From the NCBI RefSeq assembly GCF_947623445.1, contig NC_135246.1, positions 17,219,856-17,283,855 on the forward strand: DNA of 64,000 nt, in the 5' to 3' direction. The translations under genes were made by a program, and so were the position numbers. How positions within the stretch are numbered: position 1 is the first letter of the stretch; each line of letters starts with the position of its first letter. The DNA is from Clavelina lepadiformis (Eukaryota > Chordata > Ascidiacea > Aplousobranchia > Clavelinidae). Positions 12,837-22,354 of this stretch are shown one piece after another. The notes beneath the pieces were generated by a model. The model was not told the origin of the DNA. It searched no databases and saw nothing but the letters and a program-made list of their open reading frames with translations.

Positions 12837-15460
12837 TCAGAACTCGTTTAAAGATTCTTGTATTATTAAATTTCCGACCATCTCCTTAAGTAGAAGTATC
12901 TGGTCTCGCATGCAGCTGGAATTGATCACGTGGTCCATTCCGGTTGACTGAACACACTCTTCAGTATACTCAGCAAGGGTGCCCCAAGCTTCGTTGATCA
13001 TTTCACTGTCCCAGTGAACCTAAAATATTAATAAAAAGGTGGATTTTACATCTTTTTAAATCTTTTATAACGTACCACTTGAAGCTTTTAAGTGCTATAC
13101 ATTGTATAATTGTTTTGCTGAAATATGAATATCTGTATGCACAAAATTATACTATATTGCATCAGTATTTGTATATACGCGGCACACCTGCAAAAGGTCA
13201 ACGTACTTCTATCGCAAAATATGTTTATAAGTATAGCACTGATGTGTTGATGAATTGCGCGGTAAATTTATCACAACTTCTCCTTTTACTCACGGTTTCA
13301 ATTTCCATTTCTTCATTTGCCTCGCTGTAGTTATCTTCGCCATCTGGTTCATACTAAACAAAAAAAAACGTATTACTTTTTACATGACACAGACAATCTT
13401 GTGTATCGTTGTCTACTGTAAATATATTCGTCTGTGGCTTGTCTTAAGTTATTTGGCGTTATTGCGTAACAATCTACTGCAAATGTCTGTAATTTCAGTT
13501 CTCTCATAACTGATACCACATTATAACTTACATTGCCTTCTTCTTCTGGGCCCGTATACATAGCGACACCGCCTTCCTCCCAGGGTTCCTAATATAAAGA
13601 AAGTGTTTTTATATCTTACCGCGATGTAAGGGGGAGCATTTAAGGTCGGTCGGAAATTTCTCTGTTATGCCGGGAGAGACACTTACATAATTTTCAGGAG
13701 GTGTGGTGGTGGTGGTAGGGACGAAAGTGGTGTCTGAAAGACTATCTTCTTCTTCTTCTTCTTCTTCTTCTTCTTCTTCTTCTTCTTTTTCTTCGTCTTC
13801 TTCTTGTTCAAGAATCTGAAAACAAAAACGACAAACGTAAAATCCAAATCATTTTCTATATACAATACGGTTATATAATTTGACAGGGAAAACACGATTA
13901 ACCTTTGGAACTGTGTTTAGTTGCGAGACACCGTTTTATCTTGAAATTCATACTTACACTTTTGCGTAAAGGCATTTACTTTACAAACCTCCGTTTCTGG
14001 TGGGTTGTCGTCTTCATCGTCTTCATATTCTTGCCAACCGCCTCCCTGGATTCACAAATTTGATTTTATTGTTAACACTTTGCCAATCTCTTGTCGCACA
14101 TAGGAGAACACTATTTTAAGGCCGGAAGGACGCCCGTTACACCGCTACTCTCTCTGTTTCGCCGCGAACGACACTTACATAATTTTCAGGTGTGGTGTTG
14201 ATAGAGACGGAAGTGCTGTTTGGAAAATCATTTACTTTGTTTTCTTCTTCTTCTGTTTCCGCCATTTCTTCTTCGTCAAGAACCTGATGAAAACAAACAA
14301 TTGTTTAAAAACGACAAACCTAAAAACCAAGTCTGTTTATTGACTAGAGAGAAACAAAACAGAGAACACGATTTAACCTGTTGTGACTGCAATTGTGTTT
14401 AGTTGCACAAGACGTTATTGTACTTAAATCCATGTTACAGTATTACTTCTGCTTAAAGAAGTTTGGTTGACACTGACCTCCGTTTCTGGTAGGTTATTGC
14501 TTTCATTTTCCATATTTTCTTCATATTCTTGCCAAGAAGCTCCCTAATTAAAAAATTTGGTTTTATTATTTTACTCTTATTTTAGCACTTTGCGCGTAGA
14601 AGCAAACATAGTCAGAACAAGAAGGATATGATCCGGTTTCTTAAAAGTACTTACATATTCCTCAAAAGGCATCATAGTACTAATAGGGATAGGTTTGGTG
14701 TTTTCTGGAAGAAAATCTTCTTCAAACATCTGAAAGAACAAGAGTTTAACAACACCATCCGTCCCAAAAACGTATATCTCAGATTGCAATGAGGTCCTAT
14801 AGGCTACAGTTAAAAAGTGAGTAACCTGTTGTGCCGGCAAACAATCCATCCGTATTTCGTTGTAGAGTCTCTTATATTTTCCGAAGGCCAAGCCAAAGAA
14901 AAGACAACTTCCAGCCAAGATCATAATGAGCGTGAAAAGCAAAGCCTCGCAGTAAAGACGGTGGCGCCTCGGTTCCAATAATGCTTGACCCGCTCTTTCT
15001 CTCTGTTATAATAATGACTTTTGCAGAAAATAGTTTTCTTGTTGGAGGGGCATTGAAGGTTAAATGAAAGATACTATGCTGTACAAAAACATCTTGTTTA
15101 TGACAAGCAGTTTCCCGGCTATACTATACTATACAGAAACAATTATGTCTGTATTATAATTTTCTAATTGAAAATTTTAAGATAGAAGGTCTGAGGGGAT
15201 TATTGCTGTTAATTTAATCACCAAACAACCATATTATCACCACTTTATACCGTCAATATGGCATCCGCCGAAAAAGCAGAAAAACTGTATTTCTTGCTCT
15301 TCCTCTTTTGATCATCCGGCATCACGACTTTCACAGATTCTTCTTCTATGCTCACAGGAAAAGCGTCTTTCTCGTCTGTTGGTGAAAATCCAGGTAGTGG
15401 AACGAATTCTCGCTGGAAAGTTTCCTTTTTGGCAGAGTTCTGTCCTTTTTCTGACACCAT
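12837..15460 (-). CDS. Gene D: type II membrane protein with tandemly duplicated acidic linker exons
   Basis: Ten exons, every intron phase 0: 15251-15460, 14826-15002, 14655-14729, 14478-14543, 14179-14283, 13989-14045, 13687-13815, 13532-13588, 13294-13353, 12837-13019 (stop TGA); 372 aa. The cytoplasmic tail (1-70) contains REFVPLPG. The TM exon has a helix at about 90-112 and juxtamembrane GKYKRLYNEIRMDC. Exons 3-9 form an acidic outer stalk. Exons 3, 5 and 7 are EE-rich and end in [F/T]xxENY or FEEY. Exons 4 and 6 read G[A/G]xWQEYEE..PETE, and exon 8 keeps the Trp (EPWEEGG). Exon 7 includes a 13-residue poly-Glu run. The last exon has Cys334 and Cys348 (EECVQS...NSSCMRDQILLLKE), matching genes B and E. 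It is probably a surface protein with an extended negative stalk. Function is unknown. Confidence 0.85.
13687..14729 (-). repeat. Alternating duplicated exons in gene D (linker exons 3-7)
   Basis: Five consecutive phase 0-0 exons alternate between two types. Type a (14655-14729, 14179-14283, 13687-13815) starts [M/V/I][F/L]xEE and ends in a Pro-containing ...ENY or EEY with the donor directly after TAT. Type b (14478-14543, 13989-14045) starts GASWQEYEE or GGGWQEYED and ends PETE with the donor directly after GAG. Flanking intron segments also look alike: the stretches just 3' of exons 5 and 7 both resemble gtaagtgtc. Exon pairs were therefore probably duplicated as units. Confidence 0.8.
13744..13797. 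repeat. GAA/TTC trinucleotide run coding for poly-Glu
   Basis: About 13 consecutive GAA codons on the minus strand inside exon 7 of gene D. The reading frame stays open across the run, so length change by whole codons would alter only the acidic stalk. Confidence 0.9.
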
Positions 15461-16004
15461 GTTAAACTTTATGCTCTTAATGCAAGTTTAGTTTACGAAA
15501 CACTTTTTTTTCTGTGACCGGAATATGTTGTTTAGGTATTAGGCTACGCTGTGACATTAAAATTTATAGTCTGGAAGGGGATCTTGATAAGCGTCTTCCT
15601 TGCGCTATACCCCTCGCTAAGTAATTTCTACATAAAGTATAAACTGCCTTGTTTGGGCGAAAGTATTCTTTTTAAGTAAGTGTCCAATGAACTTGCGAAG
15701 CACAACCGCCGCTTTTCTTAAGTGCTTAATAAACGTTTACTCATTCCTACAACATTCACAAAAGACAAGAATCTTGTCTGTATATACGCACATAATATCT
15801 TTATTAAGACGCGATGTTACTTGTTTACTTGTAACATTGTTTCTTACAAGAAACTTGTTTTAAATATTTTCAACGTCACTTCTGCTTTGGAAATGCTAAA
15901 TTGATTCCTTTAACTTGAGTTCTCAATTCTATATAATCAGCCCCAAGGGAAACATGCGTCTATGAGTTTCTGCTACATGCACTCCGGCTCACGCACCCCT
16001 AAAA

Positions 16005-16201
16005 TAGTGGTTCTCAACCTTTATTGGCTTACGGCACCCTGCAAACAATCAAAAGATTTGGCGGCACCCGCAGTCAAACCAAAAAGTTTCTGCATTAAAT
16101 AAAAATAATTTCCTGACACGTTTTCCTGGACTAGTGATTACTGCGCAATAACTTGCGGCACCCTTGCGAAACGTAAATGGCACCCCGGTTGGGAACCACG
16201 A
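16005..16201. mobile_element. hAT-type MITE, 197 bp
   Basis: Left end TAGTGGTTCTCAACC, right end inverted TCGTGGTTCCCAACC. It is flanked by a perfect 8-bp target duplication CCCTAAAA (15997-16004 and 16202-16209). It has no ORF. Confidence 0.9.
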
Positions 16202-18604
16202 CCCTAAAACATTGTGACATGCCTGACAATATTTTTTCGGCATTTAAACTGCAAAATATCTGACGAATCAAAACAAGTCCAATTTTCGCGAAAAAGTTCA
16301 ATCCGAATATTACCCAAAGAAAAGGTAAATTTGTTTTTCAGCACCCACTATTATGAAACCATGATTCACAAGGAACAGAAAATGATGGTAAGACGAGATG
16401 ATGACGTCACAATCTTAAGGATCTGAAGATGTTGACAAAATGAGAACGAGGCGAGTTCTTTTGTAGTTTCTGTTTAAACTTCGTTTGCGGATTACACGGT
16501 CTTATATCTATTTTTTATTTGCACTTGGTCAAGTTCTTTTGAATCAGAACTTATTAATACAGCAGTCAGAATCTGCAAATTTCATAGTATTATAAAACAC
16601 TTGGAAATTTGGGTGCGAGCTGGCAAAGCATATATCTTCAAAGATGAAAACGTGAAGATATGATTTATTGTACTTTCAGGTATTTAAGATGAAAACGTGT
16701 TATGTGGATTGCAGTTTTGTTCTGTTTACATTTACAGCACAAGAACCAAAAAAACATGTTTTCTGCAGTTTGAAACGGGCTTGTTTCGTTGCCTTCACGT
16801 CAATATGAAAAACACCTTTCATGCTTGAGCAAACGTCACGTTTACGTCACAAAACAGGTCTATGCGTCAGGAGTTTCAGATTTAGTAATAATAGCTGTTG
16901 AAAACAGTTTGCAAGACAAAAAAATCTCTTGACATTACCAACCGTAAAAATACCATACACACCTGTGACACCTGCTCGTGATAAACAAGCGGTTTATCAT
17001 TGGCGCTTGCGTGCAAACTTAGGCAAATTTTGAAATTAAGTGTTTCAATTATCGACTGGATAAAATATACATATAAAAATATATACGGATATACAACAAT
17101 ACACGGATAGATAACAGTGCTGCAATAGTACCAGGAACTTCACTAAAAATTAGTTTTAGATTTGGGAGTGGCATTTCATGTCTCCAATGAATGAAGATAG
17201 AAAACTATAGAACTATAGATAAAGGTCTTGTCTGTGGTACGAAAAACCTTAAGTTGAGGAGTTGAAACTATTTTACTCACAGATGTCGCTGTGCAAGTTG
17301 AACACTCTACTTTATTTTAATCTTCCAAAATTATTGTAAAACCCTAAATGGAAACGACCACAATACTTTAGCCCGAACCCAGGGACAGATTTCCTCTGAG
17401 TAACTCCACCGACGCTAAAATACGTCGTTTTTAGACTTTCCTGGTCAGATTTTTGTTGGATTGTCGTAACAAGTTAAATGCATGTCGTTTATCGCGATTT
17501 TTTCCAGTAAGATGCACCTCATTCCACCTGACTTGATTCCACCGAGGTTATAATATCTTATTTCTTGGGTCGGAGAGAACTTGCCAGCTATTGGCTATGT
17601 ACCTACTTTTCCTTCTTAAATTTTTTTCGTGAATAAATTGGTACACGTCTTCTCCGGGGTATTTCTAAGTACCAGCAATTTCAATTTGAAATCGATGAAC
17701 CTCAGCCAACTTGAGGAAATTACGTCATACTGTATTAGAAAAAATATTTCATGTCCATCCATCCATGTATCCATCGCGTATCAATTACCTAACATGCGGC
17801 GTCTCTGACGTTATAACATGAATCGGATATCATGATTATTTAACATTGTAGCCAAACTTTATTCAACTTTCATATTCAAAAACTATTTATTCGAACAAGA
17901 AGACAGTTTTCGCCTTGAAGCAGGACGCTATTTGTGTAATGGTCCGTATGAAATCCGTATTTCCGTTTGAAAAGCGCCAACGCGTTCTGCTTAGTACGCT
18001 CAGTTGCGCGTAAAGATTGTGATTTGATTTGATGCGTTGGAAGAAGTCTTGTCCATTATTTTAATATTATGTCGAATAGTCCAAGCCATTCCATGCAAAT
18101 GACGTTGGCTTAACTCTGTATCTCGTACTTCAAGTACAGCCTATACGCATAAATGTTATAAAAACGGTTACTGGTGTTAAAATTATAACAGTGTTATCTC
18201 GCTATGATTAGCGCTCGTAATACTTGTTGCGAGGTAATAATTCTGAGAAAACTTTGTAATCGTTACGAGCTAAGTATTAGCAGCAGATAAAAGCTTTTAA
18301 CGTCTTTCTATTTTCACAAATGAAAAGACGTAAAGCTGTATTATTTTGTTCCAGTCCTTTACAGCAACCTTTGGCGGACAACTATTTTGGGAACAGATTG
18401 GTAGTTATTTAAGCAGATTGCGATATTTATTTTAAGAACATATATACAACGAATCGGGCCATCGTTCCGCCACCTTGCCTCTTTTATAACCAGTCACGAG
18501 ATGTGCTTACGTAGGAGAGGTTATTGAGCACCATCCAATCGTGTGCTCAATGCTCATATGGTTTCGGTTGTCAGCTATAGCGGGAAGAAAATTGAAGAAA
18601 AAAA

Positions 18605-18901
18605 ATGGTTCAGTTAAATGAGGTTCTTGAAAAAGTAGAGCGATTGTACAGTAGGCTCACATCAGAGAAGTAGCTCGAGTGTATTGAAGTTTTACACAGC
18701 CAAATAATATTTATGGATAATGTTGAATTGTGGTCCTCGATTTATTAGGAGATTAGGTATATTCTAATTGTTTGAGATGTTTTGGAATGTGTATATCCGA
18801 TACTTTGTTGTTAGGAATTTCAGTGTCAGAAAATCGAGAAAGACCCATCAGATCTTGAAATACCTCAGATGACTGCTTTTTGGAAGGAATTAGTCATGTG
18901 A
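18605..18901 (+). CDS. Possible two-exon small ORF upstream of gene E
   Basis: ATG at 18605 opens MVQLNEVLEK to a possible donor (AAA|gtagag, exon 18605-18634). An acceptor at 18821-18823 (aatttcag) opens a phase 0 exon, 18824-18901, reading CQKIEKDPSDLEIPQM... to a TGA. Joined, this gives 35 aa. The composition looks coding, but the donor is weak and the peptide is short. It may instead be the tail of an undetected gene, a leader ORF of gene E, or chance. Confidence 0.25.
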
Positions 18902-18991
18902 AAGCTAGAGTGCTCCTTAACTTTTTGTTTTTTTTTCTTTCTGTTATATAGCTTTTATTTTTCTAACGTGCAATAAATTAACATAGCAAAA

Positions 18992-20303
18992 ATGGTGGTT
19001 GAAGTTGCCATAACTAATAAAGAACCCCGCGCCGAATTACCCCTGCCCATGACAAATTCATATAACCAAGAGGTATAATTACATTTGATGATGTCATAGT
19101 TTTGAAATCCTATTTTTCTGGCATAATTTATGAAAATTTGAAAAATATTGGTAGAAAGAAAATGTTTCCTCTTGCTTTCAAGGCTCTTGTGGTTCCGCCA
19201 CGAAACGAAAGGAAGAAATCCTGTTGCAGCATTCTGCTTGTTCTACTCTTCCTTGGGGTTGTGGCTGTTGCAATTTTCTTTGGGATCAGGAGCAAGCATT
19301 ACATGGAGCAATACGAGGAGCTACGAACACATTGTTCTGGAGCGACTCTGGTGAGTGGTGGTAGTGGCTCTGGTGACTAATGGTGGAGACTCTGGTGAGT
19401 GGTGGTAGTGACTCTGGTGAGTGGTGGTAGTGACTCTGGTGACTAATGGTGGAGACTCTGGTGAGTGGTGGTAGTGGCTCTGGTGAGTGGTGGTAGTGAC
19501 TCTTGTGAGTGGTGGTAGTAACTCTTGTGAGTGGTGGTAGTGACTCTGGTGAGTGGTGGTAGTGACTCTGGTGAGTGGTGACTCTTGTGAGTGGTGGTAG
19601 TGACTCTTGTGAGTGGTGGTAGTGACTCTTGTGAGTGGTGGTGTGCAATTTGCGATGTGGTTATGATTTGATGACAATGGTGTAGCACAGTGTGACACAG
19701 TGGTTTGATTTGTAGAGACGGTGATTTGATTTTTTAAGAGACTATGCCGCAATAGTGTGGCAAAGCGGCAGAGGTGGAATTCTAAATTGTTTTGTCTTGT
19801 TTTTCGATCTATTGCTGTTCACTTTTTATCGTTTTGTCTTTTTGCGCAGAGACTTGATTTGCCCCCCTATAACCATGACAGCTACTACAGCACAACCGAT
19901 GAAGACAACATTGTAAGTAAATTGCTTTTAGTTTTCTAATACTAATAAGTATTGCACAGTTTTGCTAGGTAGCCAAATTTTTGATGAATTTAATTGTTGA
20001 TTTTTGTTTAATTTTCAAACATACTAAATTTTCTTGTCGTTGATAATTAAAATAAATTTACTTGTCAGAACTCTCTTGAAACAATAATTAGGAAATTCGT
20101 CATTAACCGTCACATTACTGCTGCAGCAATGGCAAGAAATCTCAATTTCTCTGGAATCTTGCCTGGTGGGTGAGCTAGAGGTGGAAGCAAGCGAAGATGG
20201 TGTGATAGCTGAAGCTGAAGATCTTTTCAATCCAACCTGCGTGAAAGAGCAAATGCTTAAGAAGCGGGAATACCTTCGACGCTTCTACCAAGGTACTCGT
20301 TGA
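18992..20303 (+). CDS. Gene E: small type II single-pass membrane protein, Cys-pair family
   Basis: Exons, all phase 0: 18992-19072, 19183-19350, 19850-19912, 20127-20303 (stop TGA); 162 aa. It starts MVVEV like gene B, with AELPLPM in the 27-residue first exon. The second exon is 168 bp, the same length as in gene B. It encodes RNERKKSCC, one TM helix (about 43-62) and SKHYMEQYEELRTHC, matching HHYKKKYKELRMTC of B and GKYKRLYNEIRMDC of D. Exon 3 is a Tyr/acidic linker (PPYNHDSYYSTTDEDN). The last exon has Cys116 and Cys142 (LESCLVGE...NPTCVKEQMLKKRE), the same two-Cys module as B and D. The second donor sits at the edge of a minisatellite made of near copies of that donor. It is the only member of this group on the + strand. 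Function is unknown. Confidence 0.82.
19351..19643 (+). repeat. 22-bp minisatellite of repeated splice-donor sequence in gene E intron 2
   Basis: Thirteen units and a partial one begin exactly at the exon 2 donor. The usual unit is 22 bp, starting GTGAGTGGTGG and ending GACTCT[G/T]; one unit is 16 bp. The unit end matches the last exon bases (GCGACTCTG) and its start matches the intron start, so the repeat unit is the exon-intron junction itself. About twelve copies retain GTGAGT; units 2 and 5 read GTGACT. Confidence 0.92.
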
Positions 20304-21565
20304 GGAGAATGACTCAGTTTCGGGTACAGTGTCTCACTATTTTGTCATTTATATGTGAAAATCGTGTAATTTTTGTATTTCTGGTCAGCTTTTCTGTAAA
20401 TCTTGGAACAGATATTAACCACATCCATCGTATGTAACTTTAAACTGCTTTATGGCGCAGAACTAAAAAGAGCCTTATCGAATTTCATTTAGTTATAATC
20501 AGATATGCATTAGCATTCACTTTACGAGCTCTGTTCCAAGCTTTTTGTAAACACCTTGCCAAAACACACAATCATCCAGTGGATTTTGCTTGCTGAAATT
20601 TGTGGCGATAAATTTCTTGTAAGCAGAAAAGTTATTACCATTGCACTTAAAAGTTGCGTGAAACAGCGCAAGTATATCTTGTAAATACATTTGTTTGCGT
20701 AAGCGTGAGACATGTAATTCTATTTTGAAGCATTGTTGTAAATAAAATGCCATGTTCTTCGAAGTGCTACTATGACGTAAAAACCGCATATCCGGTTGTG
20801 CAGACAATCTATCACGACTAAGTGACAATCATATCGTTCTTTTTACTGCAAGAAAACAATCAAAATAAAACAATGAAAAATTACAAGGGATGTTAGTGAG
20901 CACTTTTACGGGATAAAAGCAATAACAGTAACTGAATTGTTTGCACAGGATTAACGGGCAGTGGTGATCATAGTAAGACTTTCAGCTAATTTCACTTTTG
21001 AAAACATGTCTAAAACTGAAAACGGCTTCATGATACCACAAATGGTTATTTATATTAACACGTGAGAACTTTCACTTTCCCATGTTGACTACATGACATG
21101 GAACAGAATATGACTTGAACCAATACAAATAAGGCATTGAAATAGAAACATATCCTTCATAATAGCAGCAAAGTTACGGCAGCTATGAGCCTATGTACAT
21201 CAATAACGATAAAATAGGTAAAGAGTAAAACTGTAACAGTAGAAACTTAGGTTAAAAGAGCAAAATCAAAAGGCATGCTCAAAACAAGATAAAATAAATG
21301 TTATGGAACCGAAAATGGCATGTTTGGGGCAAAATGCTAAGTACGGGACAGAGCAGTAATGGAAAACTTTGAAAGCCGCGATTTTTCACAACAGATTTTC
21401 GACTCAAAAATACTGCTGATACTAACAATTAAAACAACGTGATTGCATAAGAAAAAATTTTTGTCACGGTAATAAACCAAGGGCAGTGAAGGGAAGTTGT
21501 TGCAACAAATGTATATTAGCTATTGAAACTATAAGAAATGATGAAATGTACAAAGGTACGCTTTT
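20304..21565. other. Intergenic between convergent gene E and Gli
   Basis: Probably the two 3' UTRs. A 103-codon open frame on the minus strand (20517-20828) has no ATG at its start and no family resemblance. AATAAA hexamers near 20738-20870 could end gene E transcripts. No gene is supported. Confidence 0.5.
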
Positions 21566-22354
21566 TCATTGCGGTGGCATCATGTTTAGGAATCTGTTTT
21601 CTTCTTCCAATGTTGACAACATGGAACTCATATTGTTAATTGCCATGTTTGAGGCTGGGTGTTGATTGGCCGTTGGATGACCCTGTGAGCTATACGGCTT
21701 TCCCATACCGAGAGGAGTAGCTAGACAAAACAATTTTTTTCTTAAAAAATTACTGCGATAAACCCATCCAGGAGAACTAAACCAAAATTAATAACTTACT
21801 AGCACCAATCATAACCGTTACAGTTACCCTGTTTAGGTTTTCTGAAGGCTAAAGCAATTCCACACAAAGCACGTAACATGTTAGAAATGATTTTCAAGTG
21901 AAAATTTCTTTTCACCCGTTTACCTAAACGAGATGAAAATGCTGACATAGGAGGTAATGTGACGTCAGTGTTGGTTCCGCTCATTGCGTCATCATTATCG
22001 TCATAACCTAATATCAACATGACGTACATTAAAGTTTTGGACGCAAAAGTATGCAAATCAAAATCAAACAAAGAACAATTATCTCACCATTATCACCATC
22101 AGGGCCCGTAGTGCTGTCAGCCGCCATTTTAACGTAAGACCGATTCTAAAAAGAGAACAAGACGATAACAAAATTGTCTTTTTTACAGGAAAAGCAAACC
22201 ACTTTTCATGCGCAACCATAGGCCTATATGGTTACTAAGTAAATTCCAGCGAAAACACAGCAGTCACCTCGTCTTCGTTGAGGCTGTTCATCAGCTCTGG
22301 TTGCAATTCCGGAATACTATCGATGAATTCTTGTTGAAGAAATTCCTCTGGTAT
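21566..22354 (-). other. Gli: Gli C-terminal activation region exons (24-27)
   Basis: Four small exons encode the acidic tail: [17 protein letters not shown], then [17 protein letters not shown], then [10 protein letters not shown], ending [20 protein letters not shown]. The last part corresponds to the NMA.GDMSSLLTSLAEESKFL block that ends vertebrate GLI2/3. This part is removed when Gli is processed to a repressor. Confidence 0.9.

Larger units (their letters stand above)
15461..18991. other. Divergent intergenic region between genes D and E
   Basis: Genes D (-) and E (+) are transcribed away from each other, so both promoters should lie here. It contains a hAT-type MITE (16005-16201), an exact TGACGTCA at 16402-16409 and a possible two-exon small ORF at 18605-18901. 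Nothing else is supported. Confidence 0.5.

Noticed and set aside
13683..13895. Poly-Lys minus-strand frame
   Set aside because: A frame shadow of the GAA run that codes for poly-Glu in gene D exon 7.
19286..19752. Long minus-strand frames of repeated TTTHQSHYHHSPE-type peptides
   Set aside because: They are the reverse complement of the GTGAGT minisatellite in gene E intron 2 and are open only because the repeat lacks stops.
20517..20828. 103-codon minus-strand frame
   Set aside because: No ATG at its start. It lies between convergent genes and is probably 3' UTR or spacer.
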